A stretch of DNA of 64,000 nt, taken from positions 62,001 through 126,000 of the forward strand of contig SVEZ01000002.1 in assembly GCA_015057115.1 (NCBI GenBank), given 5' to 3'. Of this stretch, positions 1 through 9,411 are shown in pieces. Origin of the DNA: Lachnospiraceae bacterium. Its GTDB lineage: Bacteria > Bacillota > Clostridia > Lachnospirales > Lachnospiraceae. The notes beneath the pieces were generated by a model. The model made no database searches. It saw nothing but the letters and a program-made list of their open reading frames with translations, and was not told the origin of the DNA. Positions within the stretch are counted from its first letter, which is position 1. Each line of letters opens with the position of its first letter. A program made the position numbers and the translations under genes.

Positions 1-3000
1 ATTGAAAAACGTGTAGAGCTTCATTGTCATACCAAAATGAGCGACATGGACGGTGTATCCGATGCCAAGGATATTGTAAAACGGGCGGTTGCCTGGGGAC
101 ACAAAGCCATTGCCATTACGGATCATGGTAATGTGCAGGCATTCCCGGAAGCCTTTCATGCCATCCGGGATATGAAGGACGCTGAGACCAGGGTAATCTA
201 CGGCGTAGAAGGGTATCTAGTGGATGATACAAAGGGAATGGTGGTTAATAGTCATGGACAGTCTTTGGATGATACCTACGTGGTATTTGATATTGAAACT
301 ACGGGACTAAGTGCCCTTACAGATACCATTATTGAGATTGGTGCGGTAAAAGTGGAGGCCGGAACCATTACGGATCGTTTTTCCACTTTTGTCAATCCTA
401 AAGTTCCTATTCCTTTTCGAATTGAGCAATTAACATCCATTAACGACGAAATGGTAATGGATGCACCGGTTATAGAAGAGGTTTTACCACAGTTCATGGA
501 ATTTTGCGAAGGAGCCATTATGGTGGCGCATAACGCGGAATTCGATATGGGCTTTATTTCCGTTGCCTGTGAAAAACAGAATTTGCCCTGTGATTTTACT
601 GTGGTAGATACAGTGGCAATGGCCAGAACCCTGATTCCAACCATTGCGAAATATAAGTTGGATCAGGTGGCAAAAGCATTAAAAATTGACTTGGGACATC
701 ATCACAGGGCAGTAGATGATGCAGAATGTACGGCGCATATTTTTATTAAATTGTGTGAAAGACTGAAAGAAGAAGAGGTATTTAATTTGGATGATGCCAA
801 TAAAATGGCACAGGCTTCCGATGATACCATTCGTAAACTGCCACAGTACCACGTGATTTTACTGGCGCAGAATGAAGTGGGAAGAGTGAATCTGTATCGG
901 ATTGTTTCTATTTCCCATTTGAAATATTTTCATCGATTCCCGAAGATACCAAAGAGTCTGATTGAGAAGTATCATGAAGGAATTATAGTGGGATCTGCCT
1001 GTGAAGCAGGAGAGCTGTACCAGGCAATCGTGCGGCAAAAGACCTATCAGGAAATTGCCAACATAGTGAATTTTTACGATTATCTGGAGATTCAGCCTTT
1101 GGCAAACAATATGTTTATGACCAGAGGAGAAGACCCCATGTTTGATTCCGTTGAGGATTTAAAGGATATTAACCGTCGCATTGTGAAGCTGGGAGAATCT
1201 TTTCAAAAACCGGTTGTAGCCACCTGCGATGTACATTACTTAGATCCGGAGGATGAGATTTATCGTCGTATTATTCTTGTTGGAAAAGGATTTGAAGATG
1301 AGGAGTCAGAGCTTTATCTTCGAACCACAGATGAGATGCTGAAGGAATTTGAGTATCTGGGTCGCGATAAAGCTTACGAAGTGGTGGTAACCAATACCAA
1401 TAAGATTGCGGATATGTGTGAATACATCGAACCGGTACGACCGGACAAATGTCCTCCGGTCATCCCGGATTCCGATAAGACCCTGCGCAGTATCTGCTAC
1501 CATAAGGCGAATTCCATTTACGGAGATCCCTTGCCGAAGGTAGTGGAAGAGCGATTGGAGCGTGAACTTACCTCCATCATCGGAAACGGTTTCGCGGTTA
1601 TGTATATTATTGCTCAGAAGCTGGTGTGGAAGTCTAATGAGGATGGCTATCTGGTTGGTTCCCGTGGTTCTGTTGGTTCTTCCTTTGTGGCCACCATGGC
1701 AGGTATAACGGAAGTTAATCCTTTGCCACCACATTATTATTGCAAGAAATGTCACTACAGCGATTTTGAATCGGAAGAGGTAAAAGCCTTAGCCGGGCGT
1801 TCCGGTTGTGACCTTCCAAGGAAAAAGTGTCCCAACTGTGGGGAAGAACTGGTACGTGAAGGCTTCGATATTCCATTCGAGACCTTCCTTGGATTCAAGG
1901 GTAACAAGGAGCCGGATATCGACTTGAACTTTTCCGGTGACTACCAAAGTAAGGCTCATAAGTACACAGAGGTTATTTTTGGTGACGGACAAACCTTCCG
2001 TGCCGGAACCATCGGTACTTTAGCAGATAAAACCGCTTTTGGTTACGTTAAGAATTACTATGAAGAACGGGGAATGCACAAGCGCACTGCGGAAATTGAC
2101 CGTATTGTACAGGGATGCGTAGGTGTACGGCGTACCACTGGTCAGCATCCGGGTGGTATTATCGTTTTGCCTTTAGGTGAAGAGATTTATTCTTTTACCC
2201 CGGTACAACATCCGGCAAACGATATGACAACGGATATTATTACCACCCATTTTGATTACCATTCCATTGACCACAATCTGCTGAAGCTGGATATTTTAGG
2301 ACACGATGATCCTACCATGATTCGAATGCTGGAGGATTTAACCGGAATTGATGCAAAGACCATACCTCTTGATGACGAGAAGGTTATGTCTTTATTCCAA
2401 AATACCTCTGCCCTTGGAATTACGCCGGAGGATATCGGGGGCTGTCCTATGGGATCTTTAGGTATTCCGGAGTTTGGAACGGATTTCGTTATTCAGATGT
2501 TGGTGGATACCAAACCCCAATCCATTTCCGATTTGATTCGTATTTCCGGATTATCTCACGGAACAGACGTATGGTTAGGTAATGCCCAGACCTTAATTGA
2601 GGAAGGAAAAGCAACCATTGCTTCGGCAATCTGTACCCGAGACGATATTATGACCTACCTTATCAGTATGGGTATAGAGAGTGAGCAGTCCTTTACCATT
2701 ATGGAGGCCGTTCGTAAAGGAAAGGGATTGAAACCGGAATGGGAAGAAATCATGACAGAACATGGTGTCCCGGATTGGTACATTTGGTCCTGTAAAAAGA
2801 TTAAATACATGTTCCCGAAAGCCCATGCGGCTGCCTACGTTATGATGGCATGGCGTATTGCTTATTGTAAGGTTTATTATCCCTTGGCATACTATGCGGC
2901 ATATTTTTCCATCCGTGCCAGCGCCTTTAACTATGAACTTATGTGTCAGGGCCCGGAGAAGTTGAAGTTCTTTATGAAACAGATCGAAAGCCAGGAAAAG

Positions 3001-3336
3001 CTTTCTAAAAAGGACGAAGATGTTATTAAGGATATGAAAAATGTCCGGGAAATGTATGCGCGTGGTTTCGAGTTTATGAAATTGGATGTTTACAAGGCAC
3101 AGGCACGTCGTGTTTCCATTATTGACGGCAAGCTGATGCCGCCATTAAACTCCATTGACGGTATGGGAGATAACGCGGCGGATGCAGTTGTAAAAGCGGC
3201 CAAGGACGGACCGTTTTTATCCAAGGATGATTTTAAAACCAGAACCAAGGTATCCCAGACCTGTATTGATTTGATGTCGGAGCTGGGAATTCTGGACTTG
3301 CCGGAGAGCAATCAGTTGTCCTTGTTTGATTTCTAA
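1..3336 (+). CDS. polC: DNA polymerase III PolC-type, alpha subunit (5'-partial)
   Basis: This is the replicative polymerase with built-in proofreading used by low-GC Gram-positives. The reading frame is open from base 1 (IEKRVELHCHTKMSDMDG), so the ATG at 37 in the ORF track is internal and the amino-terminal OB-fold region lies upstream of the window. What is visible: a PHP domain (HCHTKMSD, TDHGN), a DEDDh exonuclease inserted in it (FDIETTGL near residue 97, AHNAEFDMGF, HHRAVDDAECT), the polymerase core (SRGSVGSS, PDIDLNFSGDYQ), a four-cysteine zinc motif (CKKC...CPNC), and a carboxy end LSLFDF that fits a beta-clamp binding peptide. The exonuclease inside the PHP domain separates PolC from DnaE. 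The next gene follows after 24 bases with no terminator, so they are probably cotranscribed. Confidence 0.97.
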   Translation: MEKRVELHCHTKMSDMDGVSDAKDIVKRAVAWGHKAIAITDHGNVQAFPEAFHAIRDMKDAETRVIYGVEGYLVDDTKGMVVNSHGQSLDDTYVVFDIETTGLSALTDTIIEIGAVKVEAGTITDRFSTFVNPKVPIPFRIEQLTSINDEMVMDAPVIEEVLPQFMEFCEGAIMVAHNAEFDMGFISVACEKQNLPCDFTVVDTVAMARTLIPTIAKYKLDQVAKALKIDLGHHHRAVDDAECTAHIFIKLCERLKEEEVFNLDDANKMAQASDDTIRKLPQYHVILLAQNEVGRVNLYRIVSISHLKYFHRFPKIPKSLIEKYHEGIIVGSACEAGELYQAIVRQKTYQEIANIVNFYDYLEIQPLANNMFMTRGEDPMFDSVEDLKDINRRIVKLGESFQKPVVATCDVHYLDPEDEIYRRIILVGKGFEDEESELYLRTTDEMLKEFEYLGRDKAYEVVVTNTNKIADMCEYIEPVRPDKCPPVIPDSDKTLRSICYHKANSIYGDPLPKVVEERLERELTSIIGNGFAVMYIIAQKLVWKSNEDGYLVGSRGSVGSSFVATMAGITEVNPLPPHYYCKKCHYSDFESEEVKALAGRSGCDLPRKKCPNCGEELVREGFDIPFETFLGFKGNKEPDIDLNFSGDYQSKAHKYTEVIFGDGQTFRAGTIGTLADKTAFGYVKNYYEERGMHKRTAEIDRIVQGCVGVRRTTGQHPGGIIVLPLGEEIYSFTPVQHPANDMTTDIITTHFDYHSIDHNLLKLDILGHDDPTMIRMLEDLTGIDAKTIPLDDEKVMSLFQNTSALGITPEDIGGCPMGSLGIPEFGTDFVIQMLVDTKPQSISDLIRISGLSHGTDVWLGNAQTLIEEGKATIASAICTRDDIMTYLISMGIESEQSFTIMEAVRKGKGLKPEWEEIMTEHGVPDWYIWSCKKIKYMFPKAHAAAYVMMAWRIAYCKVYYPLAYYAAYFSIRASAFNYELMCQGPEKLKFFMKQIESQEKLSKKDEDVIKDMKNVREMYARGFEFMKLDVYKAQARRVSIIDGKLMPPLNSIDGMGDNAADAVVKAAKDGPFLSKDDFKTRTKVSQTCIDLMSELGILDLPESNQLSLFDF

Positions 3337-3360
3337 GCAGTAATAGGATGGGAGAATTGT

Positions 3361-4173
3361 ATGAGTACAAAATACATATTTGTGGATTTGGATGGCACGC
3401 TTTTAAATGATGAAAAGAAGGTTTGCCATCGAAACGCCAAGGCTATCGAGGAAGCTGTAAGACGTGGTCATCACGTGATTACAGCCACCGGCAGACCTTT
3501 GGAATCCGCTATTTTGGGTGCGAAAAATGCAGGACTGGACAGAAATGGCTGCTACATTTTATCCTATAACGGTGGACTTATTTATGAATGCAGTACCGCA
3601 AAGATTCTTTATGAAGAAACCCTGGCCATGCCTTTGGTACACAATATGTTTGATGCGGCTCGTAAGGCAGGCATTCATATTCAGGCCTATTGTGAAGGCA
3701 AGGTTTGGTGTGAAGCCGATACAGAAGAGATGAAGCATTATCACCGAAACGGTCAAATGCCCTATGAAATTCATAAGGATGTTCCAGGGGAACTTCGAGA
3801 AAATACCAGAAAACTCATAGCCATCGCTTTTGACCACGAAAGGCTGATGGCATTTCAGAAGGAAACAGAAAAAATCTGGCAGGATAGTGCGGATACCATT
3901 TTTTCAACCCCCTATTATTTGGAGATTTTACCAAAGGGGATATCCAAAGGAAGCGGCATTCAAAAAATGGCAGATGTCCTGGGCTTTTCCATGGAAGATA
4001 CCATTGCCATCGGCGATGAAGAAAATGATATTTCCATGATTCGTAAGGCCAACCTGGGTGTTGCTATGGTAAACGCCATTAAAAAAGCCAAAGAAGCTGC
4101 AGATTATATTACCCTTGCCAATAACAATGAGGGCGGGGTAGGAGAAGTAATCGAGAAATTTGTTTTGAATTAA
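3361..4173 (+). CDS. Cof-type HAD-IIB family phosphatase
   Basis: A 270-residue cytosolic haloacid-dehalogenase-type phosphatase of the Cof/YidA type. Motif I is DLDGTLLND at the amino end with the nucleophilic and general-acid aspartates; motif II is the T of TATGRP; the lysine motif III lies in the LPKGISKG stretch, and motif IV is IGDEENDISM. The long central cap between motifs II and III fits class IIB. Such enzymes hydrolyse sugar phosphates, flavin mononucleotide or similar small phosphates; the substrate cannot be read from sequence. The ATG is preceded by GGGAG at good distance. It follows polC by 24 bases and ends at a terminator shared with the convergent PHP gene. Confidence 0.9.
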   Translation: MSTKYIFVDLDGTLLNDEKKVCHRNAKAIEEAVRRGHHVITATGRPLESAILGAKNAGLDRNGCYILSYNGGLIYECSTAKILYEETLAMPLVHNMFDAARKAGIHIQAYCEGKVWCEADTEEMKHYHRNGQMPYEIHKDVPGELRENTRKLIAIAFDHERLMAFQKETEKIWQDSADTIFSTPYYLEILPKGISKGSGIQKMADVLGFSMEDTIAIGDEENDISMIRKANLGVAMVNAIKKAKEAADYITLANNNEGGVGEVIEKFVLN

Positions 4174-4176
4174 AAG

Positions 4177-4220
4177 AAGCGCATGTGGAATAGATTAGTT
4201 CACTCCGGCATGCGCTTTTT
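4177..4220. terminator. Bidirectional terminator between HAD phosphatase and PHP gene
   Basis: The arms AGCGCATG and CATGCGCT form a stem between two converging genes, with a T run on the right for + transcription and an A-rich flank on the left that becomes a T run on the minus strand. The hairpin lies partly inside the last codons of the minus-strand PHP gene, so coding sequence and terminator are shared. Confidence 0.7.
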
Positions 4221-5067
4221 CTAATTTTTCATAAAGTTCATAGGGTACATATAGGTTCCCTTTTCCTTTTCCCAAATGAATATAAGCTTTATTACTTCCG
4301 TGGAAGTCGGAGCCACCGGTCATTAACAAGTTGTATTCTTTGGCAAATTTCTTCATGCGATGCTCTTCATCGTTGTAATAGGTGCTGTAAACGCACTCAA
4401 TTCCATTCAATCCGACGCGCGTAAGAGAGGAGATCATCTCATTTAAGGGTTTGTCCTTTAAATTGTACAAAGGTGGATGGGCAAGTACCGCAAGCCCGCC
4501 TGCAGCGTGGATTAGAGCGATTGCATCTTTTGTGCTGACCTTTTTTCTGGACACAAAACAGGGGGCAGTATCTCCCAAATATTTTTTGAAAGCTTCGTTC
4601 ATATTTTTAACCTGCTTCGTATCAAACAGATATCTTGCCATATGCGCTCTTGTTATGACAGAATCAGGATATAGTGTTTCTAAGTCCTCCATAGTAATAG
4701 ATATGCCATGGGCCTGCAGTTTTTCCACCATTTGCTCATTACGATGAAGGCGGCTATGCAGATATTCGGCCAAATAATGGCGAAAATCTTCATTTTTTTC
4801 ATCGATGAAATATCCCAATAAATGGACTTCTTTACTAAAAGCACCATCCGGCGAGGTATACTCCGTAGAAAGCTCTATTCCCGGCACGAAATCAATGCCG
4901 GCTTCCTTACAAAGCTTCTGCATTTCGGCTACACCATCTACACTGTCGTGATCAGTCAAAGCAATAGCTCTTAGATTGATATTTTCAGCGTATTCCACCA
5001 ATTCTTTTACTGTTAGTGTTCCGTCGGAATGAACCGAGTGAACATGTAAATCTATGGCATTTTCCAT
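4195..5067 (-). CDS. PHP domain phosphoesterase, TrpH/YciV-like
   Basis: A 290-residue minus-strand protein with a complete polymerase-and-histidinol-phosphatase (PHP) fold. Metal-binding motifs in order are HVHSVHSDG near the start, TDHDS, PGIELS, a mid-protein RAHMAR, LAHPP and GGSDFHG near the end. The size and stand-alone domain fit the TrpH/YciV family, whose studied members are metal-dependent 5'-3' exonucleases or 3',5'-nucleoside bisphosphate phosphatases; the exact substrate here is inferred only at family level. The start has a GGAGG six bases upstream. It is transcribed away from the DUF2207-like gene and converges on the HAD phosphatase. It is unrelated in function to the PHP domain of the nearby polC although both share metal-binding motifs. 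Confidence 0.88.
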   Translation of the reverse strand: MENAIDLHVHSVHSDGTLTVKELVEYAENINLRAIALTDHDSVDGVAEMQKLCKEAGIDFVPGIELSTEYTSPDGAFSKEVHLLGYFIDEKNEDFRHYLAEYLHSRLHRNEQMVEKLQAHGISITMEDLETLYPDSVITRAHMARYLFDTKQVKNMNEAFKKYLGDTAPCFVSRKKVSTKDAIALIHAAGGLAVLAHPPLYNLKDKPLNEMISSLTRVGLNGIECVYSTYYNDEEHRMKKFAKEYNLLMTGGSDFHGSNKAYIHLGKGKGNLYVPYELYEKLEKAHAGVN

Positions 5068-5101
5068 AACTGGCCTCCTGTATGCTAAAAATCACCTACA
5101 C

Positions 5102-5130
5102 AATATAGCATATCCGGAGTGGTTTGTATA
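5102..5130 (-). promoter_or_regulatory. Probable promoter of the PHP phosphoesterase gene
   Basis: On the minus strand TATACA, a 17-base spacer and TATATT with an upstream TG (extended -10) precede the start by about 35 bases. The -35 box is weak. Confidence 0.4.
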
Positions 5131-5180
5131 GCGTAATTTCATAACCCAAGAAAAGGCACCTTCCCCAACACGCCAAAATA

Positions 5181-5189
5181 TGGTATGCT
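5181..5189 (+). promoter_or_regulatory. Extended -10 element of the DUF2207-like gene
   Basis: TGGTATGCT is a TG-N-TATGCT extended -10 box about 38 bases before the ATG at 5227. No good -35 box sits at the right distance. The ORF-track start at 5185 would lie inside this box, which argues for the later start. Confidence 0.35.
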
Positions 5190-5226
5190 TTACAGGAAGT
5201 ACATGAAAATTGATTGGGGGACTAGC

Positions 5227-6237
5227 ATGTTAAATGATTTGATTGTAATCGGAACTTCACTTGTAACGGTTTTATTTTCTTTGCTTTTGTGGTTACGTTA
5301 TAAAAGCAAGGACCCACAGGTTAAGACGGTGGAATTCTACCCGCCGGAGGGGTTGACGCCTGCGGAAATCGGATATGCTTTGGATGAAAAATTGGAGGAT
5401 AGAGAGGTTCTAAGTATGGTCTATTATCTTGCGGATAAAGGCTACATTTCCATTGAATCCGATAAAAAGGGCATAGTGCTGAAAAAGATAAAGGACGTAG
5501 ATGAAAGTGAACCGAAATTTTTGGGAACCTTTATGAATGCCTATTTTCCGGGAGATGCCAAAGTTTTTGATATGAAGAATGCACCAAAGAATTTTATTGA
5601 GCAGTTTGCCCAGGCATGGATACAGGTGCAGAGTGGCTACGAAGAGAAGTATGGAACAGTATATAAAAACGAGTCCTTCACCCGAAGATTTGTATGTATT
5701 TTATTTGCAATCATTAATATGGTTGTGTTCTGTATGGAGATGAAGGAATTTGCTGCCTTCGCCCTTGCCTATGTACCTGCCTTTTTCGTGATCTTTGGTA
5801 TGCTGTTGGGCTGGAAGGGATACGATAACTACCAGGTTAATGAAAAGAAGGGCAAGGGTAAAATTATTCTGGGTGCAATTCTATACGAGATTGCCATTGT
5901 TCTTATTATCCTTATGGTGGACGTATCCATATTGAAATTACCTACACTTGCGTTTTTTGGAGGGGAAACGGCTATATTTGCACTTTCCATAGTGATGGCA
6001 ACCCGATCCGACAAGAATGCGGAACTCATGATGAAGATATATGGATTCCGGGATTTTATTAAAGATGCGGAGTATGATAAGATGGTGGTTTTATCTCAGG
6101 ATGATCCGGAGTATTACTATCATATATATCCCTATGCCATCATTTTCGGTATGGAAGGAAAATGGTCCAAGCATCTTGACAAGCTTGCTATTCAGAACCT
6201 TACCATACGACGAAAAGGTTGGGAAAAAACAAAATAA
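5227..6237 (+). CDS. Membrane protein resembling the C-terminal half of DUF2207 proteins
   Basis: A 336-residue membrane protein of unknown function. It opens with one transmembrane helix (about residues 3-20). A cytosolic segment follows with the PPEGLTPAEIGYALDEK motif and a winged-helix-like ADKGYISIE stretch, as in the cytosolic part of DUF2207 proteins. Near residues 155-255 come two hydrophobic pairs that look like four membrane helices, then a soluble tail. The large extracytoplasmic N-terminal domain usual for DUF2207 proteins is missing, and no frame upstream encodes it. The start chosen is the ATG at 5227 after GGGGG; the ORF-track start at 5185 lacks a ribosome site. A terminator follows directly, so it appears monocistronic. 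Confidence 0.7.
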   Translation: MLNDLIVIGTSLVTVLFSLLLWLRYKSKDPQVKTVEFYPPEGLTPAEIGYALDEKLEDREVLSMVYYLADKGYISIESDKKGIVLKKIKDVDESEPKFLGTFMNAYFPGDAKVFDMKNAPKNFIEQFAQAWIQVQSGYEEKYGTVYKNESFTRRFVCILFAIINMVVFCMEMKEFAAFALAYVPAFFVIFGMLLGWKGYDNYQVNEKKGKGKIILGAILYEIAIVLIILMVDVSILKLPTLAFFGGETAIFALSIVMATRSDKNAELMMKIYGFRDFIKDAEYDKMVVLSQDDPEYYYHIYPYAIIFGMEGKWSKHLDKLAIQNLTIRRKGWEKTK

Positions 6238-6250
6238 TATTGGTTTTACA

Positions 6251-6290
6251 AAACGTGCTGTTTTTCATATAGAAAGACAGCACGTTTTTT
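6251..6290 (+). terminator. Rho-independent terminator after the DUF2207-like gene
   Basis: Stem AACGTGCTGT / ACAGCACGTT followed by a run of T. It separates the upstream gene from the peptide locus. Confidence 0.85.
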
Positions 6291-6332
6291 CAATGCGACA
6301 GTTTCGTGAAACATGATAAGCGGTTCTGTCTA

Positions 6333-6362
6333 TTGTATATCTTGTTGAATAGCTGTTAAAAT
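6333..6362 (+). promoter_or_regulatory. Probable promoter of the radical SAM peptide locus
   Basis: TTGTAT, an 18-base spacer and TAAAAT, located 38 bases before the start codon and after the previous terminator. It is the best sigma-A-like match in the 150-base gap. Confidence 0.5.
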
Positions 6363-6399
6363 ATGTGCAAGAATACAGCAAAGGCGGTGCTTGCAGACG

Positions 6400-7704
6400 A
6401 TGGATATACAGGATTTGTTTTACATGGAAGCTAAGAAAGGGATTTTATTGATTAATCCGAAGAATGCGGAAATGCTTGCCGTAGACGAACAGGACATAGA
6501 GAAGATCATAGATGCATTGGAAAATGATAAGAAGGATGCGATGTGCGAAAGATTTTTGAAACCCTTAGAAGAATCCCAATGCTGTGGGGCGGAGGTTTTG
6601 GCGTGCGGTTCCATCGGAATTCTTCCAACCTTTCAATGTAATTTTTCCTGCACCTATTGTTTTGAAAAGGACTTTGCAAAAATAAAGATGGAGTCTGCAA
6701 TGGTTCCGGCTATCAAAGAATTCGTGAAGGAATGGGATAAAGAATTCGGAATTGATACCAACATTGAGAGTATCGATCTTATGGGAGGAGAAATTCTGCA
6801 AGCAAAGAATCGCCAGTTGATAGAAGAAATTTGCAAGGAATTTGAAGGGGTTGAGTTTGAGGTTACCACAAACGGTGCAGAGCTTTTAGCGTTTAAAGAC
6901 TTGCTGAAAAAATACAGGGTGAAAGTTACGGTTTCGTTAGACGGAACGGAGAAAATGCAGAATTTGCGACGGAAAACGGCTGTTCCGAACGCGTATGAGA
7001 AAATTCTGGAGGGAATCCGATTTTTGATAGCAGAGAAAATAGAAACATCCATCGCGACGGTTATGAACACCGGATTGTCGGTCGGAGATTATATGGAATT
7101 TTTTGATATGCTGGAGGAATTGGGGTGGCTGAAAGAAGAGCGTATGGATGTAGCCTTTAGCGTGGAGATGAACGCCGGAATTCAGGGCTGCGATGTGGAA
7201 CGTCTAAAAGATACCATCCATTTGTACGAAGAACTTTTAGCGGCAGAACGTCGTATGTGGAAGGTTAGTCCCAGTATTATTATGGGGGCTTCAAATGTTG
7301 GAAAAATCCTTGAGAATAAATTAGAAAAGAATCAGGTGAATCTTTCGAGATGTCCCGCAAATGCCAGTGCCGGTCTGGTTTTTGGACCGGATGGATATGT
7401 GTATAACTGCAATCTGGTTGTGAATGAAAAGAATCGGATTGGACAGTATTATCCGAAAGTAGAAATTTACCGGGATGTTGTGGAAGCTTATCGGGATCGG
7501 AACTGCTCTACAATTGCAGAATGCAAAGACTGTAAGTTTGGATTGTTTTGTCAGGGAGGCTGTCCCTTATCTGCAATTACCCGGAGCGGAAGTATTCAAA
7601 AGGGTTTCTGCGGTATCTGGAAGGAGCCGGAGATTCTTGAAAAGCTTCCGTATGTAGTGGATGTTGAACATTTGTATGAGGTAGCAAATAGATATGAAGC
7701 GTAG
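6400..7704 (+). CDS. Radical SAM/SPASM peptide maturase
   Basis: A 434-residue radical S-adenosylmethionine enzyme likely to modify the two small peptides encoded downstream. The cluster motif CNFSCTYC (residues 80-87) binds the SAM iron-sulfur cluster. The C-terminal SPASM domain is complete: a cysteine with Gx4C (GYVYNC) 19 residues later, then CX2CX5CX3CX15C, enough for two auxiliary clusters. Such enzymes install thioether, carbon-carbon or other crosslinks in ribosomal peptides; the reaction here is unknown. The first 60 residues could be a leader-recognition region but show no clear motif. The ORF track begins at a TTG at 6391; the ATG at 6400 is preferred, although the ribosome site AAGGCGGTG lies somewhat close to the TTG and somewhat far from the ATG. 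The gene overlaps the ABC exporter by 11 bases. Confidence 0.85.
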   Translation: MDIQDLFYMEAKKGILLINPKNAEMLAVDEQDIEKIIDALENDKKDAMCERFLKPLEESQCCGAEVLACGSIGILPTFQCNFSCTYCFEKDFAKIKMESAMVPAIKEFVKEWDKEFGIDTNIESIDLMGGEILQAKNRQLIEEICKEFEGVEFEVTTNGAELLAFKDLLKKYRVKVTVSLDGTEKMQNLRRKTAVPNAYEKILEGIRFLIAEKIETSIATVMNTGLSVGDYMEFFDMLEELGWLKEERMDVAFSVEMNAGIQGCDVERLKDTIHLYEELLAAERRMWKVSPSIIMGASNVGKILENKLEKNQVNLSRCPANASAGLVFGPDGYVYNCNLVVNEKNRIGQYYPKVEIYRDVVEAYRDRNCSTIAECKDCKFGLFCQGGCPLSAITRSGSIQKGFCGIWKEPEILEKLPYVVDVEHLYEVANRYEA

Positions 7705-9352
7705 TGTGCTGCGGGATATTTGGAGTTGTTTTGGAAAAAGTATTCGCGAATTTGAAGAATACAAGGGGAAATTGCTGTTGTCATCCATTGTGACGCTTCT
7801 TATTCAAATATCCGGACTATATGAAACCTTTGTACTTGCCGGGATAACGGATTCTCTTTATAAAAGAAACGGAAAAAGCTTTTATGTGTATTTGCTGATA
7901 GCCGTTATTGTGGGGTTAGTGACGATACTTCTTGATCTTTTCGGATATTGGCTGGATGTGATCATACAACAGCAGGTTTTGATGAAATTAAAGCTTGCTG
8001 CGATCAATCGGTTATGTAAGCGATCCGAAGCAGTGGCATCTTATTCCAGCGGAGAACAAAACAGCATTGTTCAGGAGGATTGCAATGCGCTGGTTTCCTT
8101 TGTGTTTGAGATCATATCGTATGCTTACAGTATAGGTGTGATTCTTTACGTGGGTGCCACACTGATATGGATTTCACCGAAGTGGGCAGGAATATTTGCC
8201 ATTGTACAGATTGCGGTTGGGATTATTCAGCGCAGAGGCGTAAAAAAGATAGAAGAATGTTCACGAGATCGCCTTGCATCCGAGAATGAGTTTCAGAAGT
8301 ATTTGAATGAAGAATTGGTGGAAATGCATGCCATCCGATATGAGAACTTGGGGGATGATGTAGTTTCTTTTGTAAAGAAAAATCTCAGTACTGTAATGAA
8401 AAAGCGATTTCGACAAAATCGTTGTGCGGTTGGAATTTCCAGTATGAGTGAAGGCGTGATGTACATTGGGAAAATGCTTTTGTTCTTCGGTATGGGATAT
8501 GAGGTGCTTCATGGAAGAGTTACCATGCGGGAATATATCGTATTTTATTCATACATGACTACTTTTACCGGAAATTTCATGTCGGTGATTCAAATGATGA
8601 CATCCTTGCAGCCAATGCTGATAAATGTACGCAGGTTACTGGGAGTGCTTCACACAGAACCCTTGGAAGCAGAGGAATATCAAAGAGTTGGCACGTTGGA
8701 GTTGCAGTCGGTCGAGAAAAAATTTGGAGAGAAGGTTTTATTTTCCAATACCGATGTGGTACTGGACTTCCGCAAAAATTATGCGCTTCTCGGAGCAAAC
8801 GGGACCGGAAAAACCACCTTTGCCAAAATGTTGATGGGAGAGGAAGGGGTCAACGGAGGAACCATCTTATTAGATGGAATGGAAAAAGAAATAATCCCAC
8901 GCGAAAAAATGACAGGAATCCGCTATTTTGCCGCAAAACCCTGCGTCTTTTCAGGAATGACGTTACGGGAGAACTTTTTGCTTGGAATAAGCAATAAACA
9001 GATCCAGGATGAGACCCTTTGCAGAATTTGTAATGATTTCTTATTCTTTGAGGATATCCGTCAGATGGATAACGGACTGGAAACCGTGCTTGGGAAAGAT
9101 GTTTCCCTGTCATCCGGACAGATGAAAAAGGTGGAACTGATCCGGGCAGCCCTTAGCGATGCGGATGTGATCGTTCTGGATGAACCCATGGCGAATCTGG
9201 ATGAAGAATTTCGCAAACGTTTTAAGGAGATATATGACAAATATTTTAAACAGAGAAAGGTGCTCATTCTTGAGCACGATGAAAAGCGGGTTGCATATGT
9301 AGACGAGATCCTCTGGATCAAGAACGGTCTTATCTGCAGCAGAAGCGTTTAA
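7694..9352 (+). CDS. ABC transporter, fused permease and ATPase (peptide exporter candidate)
   Basis: A 552-residue half transporter that should work as a dimer. The first 300 residues hold about six hydrophobic segments of an exporter-type membrane domain. The nucleotide-binding domain follows with Walker A GANGTGKTT near residue 367, signature LSSGQ near 471, Walker B VIVLDEP near 490 and a switch histidine in ILEHDEKR. There is no N-terminal C39 peptidase, so it probably does not cut leader peptides. Its start lies inside the maturase gene (translational coupling) and the precursor genes follow 60 bases later, which makes export of the modified peptide, or self-protection, the likely role. 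This is inferred from context. Confidence 0.85.
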   Translation: MKRSVLRDIWSCFGKSIREFEEYKGKLLLSSIVTLLIQISGLYETFVLAGITDSLYKRNGKSFYVYLLIAVIVGLVTILLDLFGYWLDVIIQQQVLMKLKLAAINRLCKRSEAVASYSSGEQNSIVQEDCNALVSFVFEIISYAYSIGVILYVGATLIWISPKWAGIFAIVQIAVGIIQRRGVKKIEECSRDRLASENEFQKYLNEELVEMHAIRYENLGDDVVSFVKKNLSTVMKKRFRQNRCAVGISSMSEGVMYIGKMLLFFGMGYEVLHGRVTMREYIVFYSYMTTFTGNFMSVIQMMTSLQPMLINVRRLLGVLHTEPLEAEEYQRVGTLELQSVEKKFGEKVLFSNTDVVLDFRKNYALLGANGTGKTTFAKMLMGEEGVNGGTILLDGMEKEIIPREKMTGIRYFAAKPCVFSGMTLRENFLLGISNKQIQDETLCRICNDFLFFEDIRQMDNGLETVLGKDVSLSSGQMKKVELIRAALSDADVIVLDEPMANLDEEFRKRFKEIYDKYFKQRKVLILEHDEKRVAYVDEILWIKNGLICSRSV

Positions 9353-9411
9353 TTATGGTTATTATTTGCAAATATAACAATAAAACAACACAAACAAAGG
9401 AGGAGAATTCA

